Below are positions 45,301 to 56,691 of a stretch of DNA of 64,000 bases, in pieces. The notes under the pieces were generated by a model. It did not search any database and had not been told where the DNA came from. It saw only the letters and a program-made list of their open reading frames with translations. Source of the DNA: Zygnema cylindricum. Lineage: Eukaryota; Streptophyta; Zygnematophyceae; Zygnematales; Zygnemataceae. Numbering within the stretch: the stretch's first letter is position 1; each line of letters opens with the position of its first letter. The DNA lies in assembly GCA_037447655.1 (NCBI GenBank), contig JBBHKE010000354.1:124001-188000 (forward strand), in the 5' to 3' direction. A program made the translations under genes and the position numbers.

Positions 45301-45318
45301 CGATTAAACTGCACCTTT

Positions 45319-45918
45319 TTAAGGCTGAGACCCCTGGTCTGCTGTGGTTCCTTTTCGGAATCCCATTGCTTGTTCTTGGTCCTCAATGCTTGGTGATGTA
45401 CAAGTATTTGCTATACTATCAAATATCATCTCGGGTGCGCCTCTCAGGTAAGCATGGCTGTTAGGAAAAGATACCAGGGTTGGTAAGGCCTTTACTGGAT
45501 ATCCGGGTATATAGCAACAAAAAACGGGTGCTCTGTCGGCTTTCGTCACTGAAACTGTGATGTTGGGATCTACATGCTAGGTTTTCGACAGCTTTTGGAG
45601 GATGTGGAGAGGAACCAAGTTGGTCCAATAACCCTGAAATCTGTGGGCTCTTAATTGGACGTGAGTTGCATCAAAAACTATTGGAGTCCCCCAAACATTG
45701 GTCACTTGGTTCCAGCTATTGACCAACTGTTTTCTTTTATCATCTGTGGGGTGAACATTTTCAAAGACGTACCCCACAGGCGTGTCTTGACATTCCTCTA
45801 TCTTTCTTATTAGTCGCGTCATCTGGAAGAATGTTCTAGTGCGAACATCTTGGTGTCCCCTGCCTTATTCTGCTAACGAATACCCCTGGCACGGCCATCT
45901 AGAGATTACCAGATCCAC
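45319..45918 (-). pseudogene. C5 cytosine DNA methyltransferase, C-terminal two thirds (gypsy2)
   Basis: One minus-strand frame with two stops (TAA after SLAE, TAG after LSKT). Motif IV is VDLVISRWPCQGYS with an intact catalytic PCQ (Cys codon 45889-45891). Motif VI is GYVFENVHPTDDKR (about 45765) and motif VIII GTPIVFDATHVQLRAHRF then WTNL (about 45660-45600), very like the 'IDAKxVSAAHRARYFWGNL' block of DNMT3/DRM enzymes. The VKALPTLVSFPNSHAY stretch is shared with gypsy1, and EDQEQAMGFRKGTT near 45350 resembles the 'ERExxxGFPxGxT' motif IX/X. Motif I (SAM binding) and the protease are missing: immediately upstream is gag-like Pro-rich sequence, so a deletion joins gag to motif IV. Confidence 0.9.
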
Positions 45919-46373
45919 CTTTCCAAGCTATTCCAAATGTTAATTGGTGAGTCATTGTTTTCTAATTTCTCGTGTCCCCTCTCCCCTTCTTACTCACTTT
46001 CTGCGTCAGAATTTGCTGTCGGAGGTGTCACTTGCGAATCCGTGGGTGGTCTCTTGGCCAAGTATCTTTCGAACCATTCCTGATGTGTTTAAGTGGTTAC
46101 AATATTTTCTTTTAGTTGCGTTTTCTTCTAATCTTCGAAACCAGGAGGAAGTTTCTTTGGAGCCGGGAGAGGCGGATGAGTCGGTTTCAGGCCTAGCCCA
46201 ATGTCATTGTTTAGAAGGATTGCTCGTGGTGTAAAAGATAAGGGACCCGTGGCTTTGCAGCTGTGGTCATTTTGTTCCCTCGTTTGTTTGTCCTTTCTCT
46301 GGGAGGACGTTGTAGAGCGGAGTTGCTTGCGATTGTCCCCTACACCAACGTTCCAGGCCCCAGACAGAAATGT

Positions 46374-48240
46374 TCAGGCATGATGAGCCTTCGGCGGCTC
46401 CATATCCCAACCCATTAGTTCATCATCATCTTCACCCACCGTAGTCTGCTGCTCCAACTCTGCTAGCCTTTGTGACAATTCTTGTTTTTGTTTCTGCAGT
46501 TTTTGAGCAAGTGTAAGAGGATGAGGTGTGTCGGCAGATGATCTCAAGCGGAGAGCAGCCAGCTCTGCTACATAGACGGCCAATTGAGTGCTCTCCTGCT
46601 GAATGATATGTTCCAGAGTTAGTCTCCTAGGTCCTAGCTCATCTACAGATCAACGTCCCCAGCGATACAAAAGTTGCAATGAAAAGCATTAACGGCTGTT
46701 TCCCCTTTTCGCGTGAACAAGGCAGTTTGCATCATCTCCTTTGGGACTTCATTTTTCTAGAAACATTGTCTTTCTTTATGGCTCATGAACCCACAGGCCT
46801 TACATTTTGACCCATCAGTAGTATACTTTCCCCTTAGCTCATTTGAGAGCTGAGCATCATCAAATTTAGGAAGTCTAATTTGTCTCAACAAAGATAGAGA
46901 CATCTTAGCGGTTTCAGACCGTGGAGTAGGTTTATAGGTGTCCTTCTTGACTGGCGTGCGGTCTCCTCGTCCAACTCTTCCTCCCAGCTTGCATTGTTGC
47001 TGCTTTTGGGTACGTTCTGCTCGTTTTTTCTCAAACTTTTTTTGCTTGATAATGAGTTATGGGTTGAGCTTCCGTAGACATTGTTTCCATCGTGACCAGT
47101 TTGGTTTCAGTGCAGGCAATTGTAAAGGTAAACTCTTTCATCCGTGCCCATTGCAGGTTCGGAGTTTGGTGTTAGATTCTTGTTTCCCCTTAAGCTCCCG
47201 CAAAGCATGAAGTTTCGTCTGTTTCTCTTGAATGAGAGAAGATTCCTCGGGGAAACCTACAAAGTTGGCTCTCAATTTCCCGGTAACACCCTTTTCCCTC
47301 GCTTTGCTGTGCACAAAATGATCATAGAACTTCATGGCGGCCAATGAGATTTCCTAAGTCGTGGGATTCCGGTCATGAATGGCCTGACTGGCACTCTTAT
47401 TGTCGAGAGCTGTCTATCCTGTTGTCCCGAACGAATTTCGAACAGCGACATAATACTTAGAGGCCATAGCCGGGGTATCAATGGTGGGCAATTTGGTCTT
47501 GAAGCAGAGGCTGGAGAGGCGATTGAACAGCGCCTGAGGGGTTTCATTCTTCAAACAGCAGAAGTATGTAAACTCCTTAATTAAAATTTTCGTTCATTTC
47601 TGTGTAAAAACGAGTCTCTATGTGTCAAGAAGAGTGTTGCAGGGATTCTGGTTGGCGACCATCCGCGTGGGTGCCTCAGCGGCGCCTACAGGTGGTTGAC
47701 ATAGGCCCTTCCTTGGGCCAGTAGTTTCATGTCCATGGTGAAAGTGGGCGTAAGAGGAGCTGCTGCGGCAGCAACCAGGTCAGCCACTGTGTGAAGAGCC
47801 TCGGCGTCCAGAGCCCGATCCAATATTTTGATTCTTGGAGCCATCGACAAAGGCTAACGCTCCTTATAGTCGGCCAAAGCTCCTCCGGCTAGATAATTGA
47901 CCATCATTGGGAACATAGTGGTTTCAAAATCTTTTGGGATGGCCCTTCCCCTGTATTTATTAATTTCACACTGCGTGAAGGAATTCCACAGCATTTCAAA
48001 ATCAGATAAAGCAATTCTCGAGTTGTCTCGGTGAAGATCTGGATGTCTCCCATTCTCCTTTCTTCTTCGGTAAGATTGAGGAACCTTGGTGATGCTTGTC
48101 CGTTCGGGTTGACAAACTGAGCCGATGAGATTGCTCCAAGATTTGCTACCTCGAGATCCGACACCGGTCCTTACTCCAATAGGAAGGGCGGTTGTACCAG
48201 CAGTGGTCCTCCCCCCCACTGAGGAAGGTTTGGCTCTTCA
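46374..48240 (-). pseudogene. gag with zinc knuckle (gypsy2)
   Basis: Read minus from 48219: MGGRTTAGTTALPIG, ISDFEMLWNSFTQCEINK-like capsid sequence and PMMVNYLAGGALADYKER. It continues through several frames (for example SRDMKLLAQGRAYV-like at 47720) to a CCHC knuckle CKACGFMSHKERQC at 46763-46804 with perfect CX2CX4HX4C spacing, and ends with a coiled-coil-like stretch LAQKLQKQKQELSQRLAELE (about 46520-46460). Capsid and nucleocapsid function is inferred. Confidence 0.72.
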
Positions 48241-48699
48241 AAAAGTTGGATAGTCTTCTGCCCCTCTATATCCCAGAGAGACGCGTGCTTTTTGGAGAAC
48301 TTCCTCTTCCGATGGTATGTGAAGACGAGAATGAGGTCCCCGCGGAATGGATGGCGGTGGTGAGGGTGATGAATGGAAGCTTAGAGGAGAAGGTGAGTGT
48401 TTCTTGAAAGGAGTGTGCTTCTTAGGTCGCCACTGGGAATCTTCGGAAGGAGGAGTTCTAGAACTAGAGGATGGCGACCGTCTGTGAAGAGGCGAGTAGA
48501 CGTCGCGTTTGTGGGGTAGGCGAAGTAGACCTCAAGACCCTCAGACTGCTCCCGCTGGAGAGATGGATGGCGAGGGGGAAGAGGCGTGAGGTGGTGATGG
48601 AGGAGTAGTGGTCAGTCTCAGGGAAATGTGTAGTCTCCGCTCGGGTTGTAGCAGCACCACGGCCTCCACGGTGGAAGATCCCGCGACTTAGACAAATGT

Positions 48700-50060
48700 A
48701 AGGAGAGCTGTAGCCGCGGCTACCGCATTACTCGGCAAATCTGCACCCAACCCCTCTTTGTTAAGCCCTATTGTTTCCTCCCCTTCCCGCTAAAGAGGAG
48801 ATTTTGGACTCGGTGCTGGTGAAGTCGTGGGATCTCGCGTGACGGAGGAGTTGCCTGATCCAGAGGTTGTACTTCCGTCGCGAGACATGTTCTACGAGGA
48901 GGATCTACCTGTCCACTAAGGATTCCCCTAGATCTCTGTTTAGCTTCCCGTATCAAGATCAGCTCCTATTTCAATGCTCTCTTCCTTTCCTTTTCAAGAG
49001 CATCCCAATCTATTGCGACGGGTCCAGCCCTCGCCGTAGCCTTATCTTGCGATCGCAGGATCTCAACCAATTTTTGGGTGTTGCTCACCACACCCGAGAG
49101 ATCCGCAATCCCCAAACCAGGAACCTCGGGGTCTGTAGGCCTTGAAAGCCATAGTCCTTTGGATGGTTGGACAACTGGTTCGGAAGGAGACATAGAACTT
49201 CAAGAAATTGAGGTAGAAGGAAAGAACGACTCTTCTTTGACTAGGGGAGCGAATCGACCTTTGTTGTCGTGATGGTTAAACCGAAAATCTCTCTTAGGCT
49301 CGGGTAACTTCTGCTTGCTACTCCCTTCCCTTGTCCGGCCCCGAGAAGTTTCTCTGCCCCTAGAAGGTCTATCGGTGGCAGTTTCTTGAGATATGGTGGG
49401 CTCTTGTCGTGACGTAGATGGCATCACCGGTTATTCTCAGGCTGAGATGGGAGAGCCACTCTCGGACGAGCTACTCAAGATCTCCACTAATCCTCCCACT
49501 GGGTGTATAATCCGAGATCGGTCGCTTTTGGCAACCAGCTGCACCAACTCCTTCTTAACTTTCAACTCATGGATATTGTGAATTGCTAGAAGCTCCTTAC
49601 AATCGGGTCAGTTAGCATCCGACAAAATTTCCGAGCCCATGTATGTCTCCACTATCGCAGCCTTGGATCTGGTGTAACGTACCACCTTGGGAGGGTGGCT
49701 TGGGACCGCTTCCTTATGAGCCTAACCCTTCCTACGGGATTGGGGAGCAAAAGTCTGTCTTTCTACCATCTTTGTAGCCCTAGCCCTGGCGGCCTCGGAC
49801 AATGTCGCAAACTTTTCACGGGAAAAGACCGGAAGAGGAGGAGGTGAGGGTTGCCTCTCTGTTTGCCTCGGAGGAGTCTCAACTACAACCGGCTCGGGCA
49901 TCATTCCCTTAAAAAATTGTTCAATGTTCAAAGCTAAGATAAAAGGGACTGTTTCCTCAAGCACCTGTGACTCTTCCTCTTGTGCTACCACTTCTTGTCT
50001 TTCTAGTTCTTTATGACTGACACCAGAAGGATCCCTATCGTGAGCTTCTCCTCCGCCCAT
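48700..50060 (-). pseudogene. N-terminal, disordered part of gypsy2 ORF1/gag
   Basis: Starts MGGGEAHDRDPSGVSHKE at 50060 and runs through VVETPPRQTERQPSPPPLP, RATKMVERQTFAPQSRRKG, a basic segment SRGRETSRGRTREGSS (about 49340) and DWDALEKERKRALK (about 48990), with several single stops in place of codons. It is rich in Pro, Ser, Arg and Glu, so probably disordered. Position right after the leader and before capsid fits a gag N-terminal extension; no family recognised. Confidence 0.5.
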
Positions 50061-50486
50061 GACTTATAAGAGCAGATGAGCTAGATCTCTCTGATAAAAT
50101 CCACCACCCTAAACAGCTATCTCTTAAACAAAAGGGGACAGTTGCTTTTTCAGTACTGTGATTTTCTGCCGTAAGTTCACTAAGTGCTACAGTCTCGACC
50201 ACTCTCCAAAGAATAGGGAGGAACGCAGGGTCGTCTGATTCAGCCCGCAAGAATTCCGAACAAAAACCAAAGATAACCACAAAAGTGTGCAAAGAACTCC
50301 CACGCATAAATATGGAAATAACAAATATCGGCTCTCATAGATTAAACAATATCACCTTGCCCCAAAGAATGGAAATAAAGATATAAATAAATGATAATGA
50401 TGAAGCGAATTCACATACCCCGGAGAGCAACGATGACCAAACTTAGAAGAAGAAAACTCTCCTAATGGCCCCGAAGACAGGTAAGA

Positions 50487-51346
50487 ATCTCCCTCACCCC
50501 TCTTAGTTCCACCGTACGGAACTGACAAGACTCTTCTTAGTTTCAAACAGCGAAAGTCCAAACAACCCAAAGCAATGATAGTGCCAACTACCCACCCGTG
50601 CTATGGTCTCCACAAAAGACAATCCAAAACAAAGATGGCAATAGTGTCCACAACAAAATGCAAAGGTTCTCCAACAGAAAGATTGATTTAATTCTCTTGG
50701 GGTTTTCTTAGGAGACAGTATTGAAAAAGCAACCTGTCTCCTTCGGCCCTAAGTGCCTTATACAACCAAAGTTTGTCCTACTGCAAGTGCGAAAGTCAAA
50801 GAAATTCCAAAAGGCAATTAGCGGCCACCAATTGTTATCGCACGAACATAAGACAAAATAGATTGTACTACACTTAGGGCAAAAAGTAAGGCGACTAGTT
50901 CCGGCTGGAATCACAGCCACATGTCCTCCTACTGTACACTAGTGGGCAACAAAGTCTTGAATTGAAGGGAAATGCCTAACTTTGACCCGGCGTCATAAAT
51001 GCTATATCCATCTGTAGGGCCTAAACTAACATCCTACTGACAGCTAACAGCAAGATCTACGCGACAGTTTCAAGGTTTGCGTGTTGTTCCACAAAATACC
51101 CGTCTACTTGAGCTACATAGAACGGATGTAATGTAATGGAGCCGCCAACTTTGCACCGGACTAACTCGGGCGTTCGACCTTCGTTGTTGGTGAACTAAAT
51201 AGCGTAGTGCTCCAAAGTGAAAATTCAAAGATGTGATCTGGCTAGTTGTCCTCCCTTCCTCTGTATGATATAGTCCGTTCAAGGTGGAATGAGGCCTTGG
51301 AACTCTTGGAAGTGAAAATGTGTCGAAGATGCACACGAACTTGACA
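50487..51346 (-). repeat. Right inverted LTR/leader copy of gypsy2
   Basis: On the minus strand it starts TGTCAAGTTCGTGTGCATC at 51346 and matches the left copy (42731-43605) in opposite orientation to GATTCTTACCT, then diverges into the leader before ORF1. It lacks the ~107-bp U3-like part of the left copy. Confidence 0.8.
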
Positions 51347-52330
51347 GTTTCATTCATGTTCTTTTCGGGTACGATCGAGTTCTCCTCACTCTCGGGCTCA
51401 AATCTGATTCTTATCTTCTTTGTATATTTAAAAGGGTCAAATGACTTCCCTTCATCTATGATAACTAGGTGTTTGACCAGAAGGATAACTTTCTTTGCAA
51501 AAACATAGACTATATATCCCTTGAGATCATCATCATATCCCACAAAGTATACAGGTTTTCCTTTAGCATCTAGTTTTCAGTTTTTCTAATCCGTGTCAAG
51601 ACTGTAAACATGCCTACCAAATACTTTGAGGTGTGAGATATCTGATTTCCTTCCAACCCATCTCTCATAAGGTGTCACTCCCCTACAACCGAGGTAGGGA
51701 CTCTATTCTTAATTTTATTGGCACAGTTCATTGCTTCTACCCAAAATCTCTTTCCTATTTTGTTGTCGGCCAACATACTGCATGCACTATCGCCTAGTGT
51801 TAAATTCAACCTCTTGGCTACCCCATTTTGATTTGGGTTATATGGTACTGTTTTCTGGTGCTGCACTCCCTCCTCTCTTAGATATTCCTCAAAGTGGTTA
51901 GAAGTATATTCCCCCCTATTGTCACTCCGTACCCTCTTAATGGGGGTTTCATGCAACTTTTCACTCCAAGCTTTATATTATTTGAAGAAAGTTGATACTT
52001 TAGACTTTGTTTTTAGAAAGTATACTCTAGAGTATCTAGACCAATCATCGGTTATTGTCATCATAAACCTCTTTCCTCTAGCCGAAGGTACTTTTGATGG
52101 CCCCCAAATAATTTTGCGGACGAAGTCTAATTTTTTCTCACCTTTATTTGTGGCAGCTTTGGGAAATGGAATTTTGTTAGCCTTACCTTTTGCACAACCA
52201 CTAGAATCATCCATCTTTCATTAGCCCCAAACTGAATGCCTTCTTCTACCCCAAGCTTTTTCATTTCCCTCAACTTATCAAAATGCATATGCCCCAACCG
52301 CTTATGCCAAATCATCACCTGGACACACCA
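51347..52330 (-). pseudogene. Integrase and start of linker (A2)
   Basis: Right to left: MIWHKRLGHMHFDKLREMKK, CAKGKANKIPFPKAATNK, a DFVRKIIWGPSKVPSARG block in which the first catalytic Asp context has changed, KRVRSDNRGEYTSNHFEEYL (second Asp), NPNQNGVAKRLNLTLGD with Lys replacing the catalytic Glu, and MGYDDDLKGYIVYVFAKK. Ends at PEKNMNETV where gypsy2 starts. Confidence 0.86.
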
Positions 52331-52389
52331 ACATAGTAAGCAATCTTCTTTTCATTACTCACGTTAAGCCTAAACATTCCTTCGCTACC

Positions 52390-52730
52390 CTTATCTGTCG
52401 TGAAGTAAACTTCATCCCCATATTAAGTTGTAAAGACTCCCTTTCTAGTGAAGGTATGAAACTCTTTCTCATCTAACACAGACGTAGAAACAAGATTTTT
52501 ACTCATTTCAGGAATATAGAATACATATAAGAATGAATATATAGAAGTCTTAACCTCCACTAAGACTTTTAGATCTACCGACCCCACTAGATCTGTTGTA
52601 ACGACACTCCCATCCCCATACTCTATCTCTACAGTTCGGAGATTTCTTAGCATAGGGAAGAGTTCCTTATCACGACACATATGCATGGATGTACTTAAGT
52701 CAATGATCCATCCTTCTTATGGAGCTTCTC
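52390..52730 (-). pseudogene. Copia protease region (A2)
   Basis: Read minus: GWIIDLSTSMHMCRDKEL-like sequence (the DSG of A1 appears as DLS) at about 52710-52660, then VEIEYGDGSVVTTDLVG and VSTSVLDEKEFHTFTRKG. The changed catalytic Gly/Ser marks an inactive copy. Confidence 0.75.
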
Positions 52731-52899
52731 GAATTGCTCCAAGGGCACACTTTTTTCTCGAAGGGATCTCTTTCTCCTCCAGACTCTGGTCAACAAGAAG
52801 CTCCCCATCCTCGTCAAAAGACTCGTCTTTGGTTTCTCTTATCACTTTTGTAACCACAAGTGTCTTTTTCTTCCCTCCGAAACAACCCCCTCCACGGTT

Positions 52900-53800
52900 C
52901 TCTTGGAGCCTCAGTTACGACAGCTTAACACAATCTGCGATCAATTGTCCCTGCTTTTTGCAAAAATGACAAAAGCCTTTTGGGTGTTCCAATCCTCCAA
53001 AATGATCTCTTTCCCCTTTGTACGGTTTTTTCGGGTCCTTCCACCATTAATCCCCTCGTGATGCTAGAGCTTGAATGCTCTTTCCTCCTCTCCTAATCTC
53101 CATTGTGTTTTCCTGCAAAAGTATCATCTTGACAACTAAGTTCCATTTCTATGAACTATCTGGCATTTTTTGTACTCGGTACACTCTTTTCTCCTACTCA
53201 TCTAGTAACTTTATGATGACGGTGTCACCTTTCATTTTTATTGTACCCATCCACCCAGCACTTTCCATCTCCATATACAAACAAGAAAGATCATTATAGT
53301 AATATAACATCTTTCCTTCTTTGTAAGTGTAACTCACTAGCTTTTCCTCAGCAAACTGAACCTCCTGAATAGTTTTAGCTCTATAAATCTCCACCAAACT
53401 CACCAACCACTCCTCAGCCTTGTAAATTTGAAGATAAAGGGTAGCCAAAGCTTGAGTGAGGTGCCTCAGAATGAAGTATTTCACAGCTATGTTAACATCC
53501 TCCCACATGTGAGTATCATTCTCGCGGTCTTCACGATCCCCCCTCCTAGTACTCTCGCAATAGGAGTAACGAGTGTCTCCTTCCCTTTCCCTTTTTCAGA
53601 CAAACTGTTGTCCCCAACATGTTCCTCTTGTGTTCAAGCAGTCGTTCCCGTAGGAAACCTTACTCCTCCAAATCTTATTCGCGTTCCCGAAGGTGGACGT
53701 TTCACTTGTCCACTCACGATACGCCGCTATCCATTTTCGCACAAATCTCCCATCACCATGGCTTTCCAATAGATGACCCCAGATCCATTAAAGGTGGGCA
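52900..53800 (-). pseudogene. Copia gag (A2)
   Basis: Read minus: MWEDVNIAVKYFILRHL (53508), AEEWLVSLVEIYRAKTIQE, SYTYKEGKMLYYYNDLSCLY and MGTIKMKGDTVIIKL, the same capsid order as A1. The knuckle (about 52930-52975) reads CHFCKKQGQLIADC, with Gln replacing the zinc-binding His. Confidence 0.82.
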
Positions 53801-53833
53801 CCCTAGAGGGTGGGCCAACAACCTGCAATTGTG

Positions 53834-54828
53834 TGTCCTCCATTGGACCACAGAATATCGGAAGCCTATAAAAAGTATTTAACTAACCCACTTCAAGACA
53901 CAACCACTGCTGTGCAGGAAGACAAAATGACAATTTGACTACAACCCTATGGAACCTAGACTCCCTTGAGTTTGTACCAAAAAGAATCACTAAAAACGGC
54001 AAACCAGCCGATAAGTTATGAGCCGGAAAAAATGCCAATTTATACAAAGCTCTCTTAAAGAGAAAGGTGACTACCTACCGAAATTTCCTATATCCTTAAC
54101 CTCTCTCACAACCCCTATCTACTGAAGTACGAACCAATCATATAAGTGTAAAGTTCAGAAAAGTTACTATGGCCGATGTCCTTTCTGTACGGCCGGTGTA
54201 CGACAAGGCTACTGAGTGGACGCCTGTCACTTTTGCACTCGTTCGTATATTCTCCAGAATTCCCACGACCAAATGTCGTCCTTCCACGCAGCGCAAGGTC
54301 ATGCCACGTCTATAAAAGCCAAAGTGATCATTCGGCGATCTCGGCAATGATGTGCGCCGTCGGATTGAATCCGACATTAAATTTGGACTGTTGAAACAAA
54401 TGTCCGATTCATTTGTTTCGTGCGAAATGACGTTCGCACTAGATCTTTACAAGTTATATGTTCATTTGTCCATATTTTAGTTAAATGGTGTCAGTATTAT
54501 ACAATAGTTTAAATACTTATCAAACCGTATAACTCCTAACGGACGTCTACGCTAGATTGGTTAGAGCTAACGGCTACGCTGCGCTCAGCCAGTCGGGGGT
54601 TCGAGTCCTTCCGAACCCAACGTTTTGTTAAGAGTGACTTTAGTCACTCTTTAGTCCTTCTTATGGAGCTGAGGGAGCCATGGCTTCATCGCTCTCTCTC
54701 TCCTTCAGTGAGTACAACAAGTATAGGGGCAATGGAAAAGAGATGGAGGCAAGCTGCCTGCATTATCTTTATCTGTATCTGCTAATTATTTAAGACCTAG
54801 AAAGTTTCAAAAACTACTTATTTCATCA
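53834..54828 (-). repeat. 5' LTR of A2
   Basis: TGTCC...CATCA (last CAACA mutated), 995 bp. It carries the tRNA-like module at 54539-54622 with a perfect B-box consensus GGTTCGAGTCC at 54598-54608. The palindrome region reads GAGTGACTTTAGTCACTC. The primer-site side reads ACAATTGCAGG on the minus strand. Confidence 0.88.
54539..54622 (+). promoter_or_regulatory. tRNA-like A/B-box module in A2 5' LTR
   Basis: Best preserved copy: A-box-like TACGCTAGATTGG at 54548-54560, D-arm GGTTAGAGC, and a consensus B box 50 bases downstream. The T-arm can pair (GGGGG with CCTTC, including G-U pairs). Another copy lies at 17589-17668 (GGGGTTCAAACCC). Confidence 0.55.
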
Positions 54829-55175
54829 TCAGTCACAGTCACCGGCTACAATTTCATCTCCACAAGTTCCGCTGCTGGATGTTGCACTTGCTGTAGAATC
54901 AGATTTGGCACCGACATCTACACAACTTCCTACACATGTTGGAACTAGCAAATCGAGATCCAGTTTCGGCACTTGCAATAGCTCAAAACAAGAAAACATA
55001 TAATAGGTTGGCGAGTATTTCAGCGTGAGAATTTCTGGTGAGAAGAAGAACCAACAACCGTTTGCAAGCAAGCTAACACTTAGCCTTCTTTGCAGCGACA
55101 ACGGAACCATTAACAATTGAGGAGGCCTTCTCATCATTGGAGAAAAAACACTAGATCGAGGGCAAAAATGACAAA
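54829..55175 (+). other. Linker of P between integrase and RT
   Basis: Frame SVTVTGYNFISTSSAAG and Ser/Thr-rich sequence, ending just before the P RT start. Decayed. Confidence 0.4.
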
Positions 55176-56640
55176 ATGAAGTCCATCATGGAGGCGCAGA
55201 TGTGGGAATCGGTGGATCTTCCTCTGGGCAGGAAAGCCATTGCCAACATATGGGTGTTCAAAGTGAAAACAACACCATTGAAATGTACAAGGCTAGACTT
55301 GTGGCCAAAGGTTACAATCAGAAAAAATGTTTTGATTTTGAGGGAACCTTCTCTCCTGTTGTCTAATTTCCAACTCTTAAAATCTTTCTAATTTTAAATG
55401 TTATAGAAAACATGGAAGTCCACCGGATGGACATCGAGATTGCCTTCCTGCATGGAGAGTTAGAAAATACCATTTACATGAAACAACCACTGATATATGC
55501 AAAGAAAGGAGGAAGAAACTTAGTCAGCAAAATAATTAAATCTTTGTATGGGCTGAAACAAGTCCCTAGACAATGGAACTTAAAACTAGATGAATTTCTT
55601 ACTGGACTAGGATTTCAAAAGATTAGTTCAGATTATTTAGTGTTTGAAATGCAAGGGGAGGATAGGATTCTTTATATTGATGTAAATGTGGATGACTTGC
55701 TTTTAATAAGTAAGTCTATGAATGAGATAAATCGAATTTAAGCCGCTTTAAGGTCAAGGTTCGAGATGAAAGACCTTGGTGAATCTAAATATATCTTAGG
55801 AAAACAGGTAGAGAGACAGAAACAAAAAACTCATTATGTTAACCCAAAAGGAAGCAACAAGTAATATGCTGGAAAATATTGAAATGAAAGATATGAAAGG
55901 ATCTCTAACTCCCATGGAATTCACAAAGAAGCTTGATGGAAATGAGTCAAACTCAGGCATTATGGTAAGTAAGAGTATAGAGTCAAAGGAGGAAGAGTTT
56001 ATGGCTTCAAAGCCATATAGGCAGGTAGTGGGAAGTCTCGTATACTTCATGAATTGTACGAGACCTCACATTGCAGCAGCTGTAGGAGTCATAAGTAGAA
56101 GTCTGCAGAATCCTAAGAGGGCAAACTGGGAAGCTACAAAAAGAGTTTTGAGATACCTTGCAGGGACTCGAATCTTAAGCTCATACACATACGAGGAGAA
56201 GTGAAAATGCAGACTTCGAGTGACGCTAGCAATGGGGATATGCCAAGCCGAAATTCCACAACAGGCTTCGTTCTAAAGATCGGAGATGGAACTTGCTGGT
56301 GGAGCAGGAATGAGCAGAAGGTTACAACACTGTCTATAATGGAGTCAGAGTACATGGCAGCAGCTTCTCTACTCAAAGAACTTCTATGGGTTTTGTCCAT
56401 TTTGCTGAAACTTAGATACATGGAGACACGTCCACGGATTATTTCGTGTGACAACCAGGCAGCCATGGCTATTGCTACTAACCCTAGTCATCATTTTAAG
56501 AGCAAGCACATTGATGTCAGACTTCATTTTGTGAGAGAAAATGTGCTTGCAAGAGAGTTAAAATTGTGTTATTTACCGGATGAGAAAATGGTTGCGGACA
56601 TGCTAACCAAACCCTTTCCTACTCCTAAGTTGTAGTTTTG
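55176..56640 (+). pseudogene. Reverse transcriptase and RNase H (P)
   Basis: MKSIMEAQMWESVDLPLGRK (55176), [32 protein letters not shown] (55412), SLYGLKQVPRQWNLKLDEFL, then YIDVNVDDLLLISKSMNEIN with the catalytic box as NVDD (about 55690), FEMKDLGESKYILGKQ, PYRQVVGSLVYFMNCTRPHI (56010), the RNase H segment SDASNGDMPSRNSTTGFVL (56210), MESEYMAAASLLKELLWVL, SCDNQAAMAIATNPSHHF (56448) and DMLTKPFPTPKL at the end. Long open stretches (55412-55741, 55836-56204, 56201-56635) show modest decay. Confidence 0.92.
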
Positions 56641-56680
56641 TAGAAAGGATATTGGGATGAGTGAGTGACTAAGTCTAAAT

Positions 56681-56691
56681 ATTTAGGGGAG
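56681..56691 (+). promoter_or_regulatory. Polypurine tract of P
   Basis: ATTTAGGGGAG directly before TGTTG of the 3' LTR. Confidence 0.8.

Larger units (their letters stand above)
42622..51346 (-). mobile_element. Ty3/gypsy element 'gypsy2' with DNMT, bounded by inverted LTR-type repeats
   Basis: An 8.7-kb insert in the A2 linker. Read right to left: LTR/leader copy (minus orientation), ORF1/gag, zinc knuckle, partial DNMT, linker, RT, RNase H. It then ends and is followed by a second LTR/leader copy in plus orientation. Integrase and any PHD finger are absent. About 300 bp of A2 found in A1 (33760-34063) is missing at the site. Confidence 0.82.
39054..54828 (-). mobile_element. Copia family A, copy A2, interrupted by gypsy2
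   Basis: A minus-strand copia element with 3' LTR 39054-40048 and 5' LTR 53834-54828 (both 995 bp). RNase H, RT and part of the linker occupy 40049-42621. The gypsy2 insert spans 42622-51346, and the rest of the linker, integrase, protease and gag lie at 51347-53800. A2 separates P integrase from P RT. Flanking 5-mers (TTCTG, TCAGT) do not match. Confidence 0.88.

Noticed and set aside
46938-47210. Plus-strand frame rich in Ser, Phe and Arg
   Set aside because: It lies opposite the decayed gag of gypsy2, and its composition is that of a complement of coding sequence.
42622-51346. A giant TIR DNA transposon, because the ends are inverted
   Set aside because: The interior encodes gag, RT and RNase H, and the inverted ends have TATA-like and leader sequence typical of LTRs; a rearranged retroelement fits better.
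54539-54622. A functional tRNA gene
   Set aside because: A and B boxes are present, but acceptor and anticodon stems do not pair convincingly, and the sequence recurs inside every family A LTR, so it is a tRNA-derived LTR module, not a host tRNA gene.
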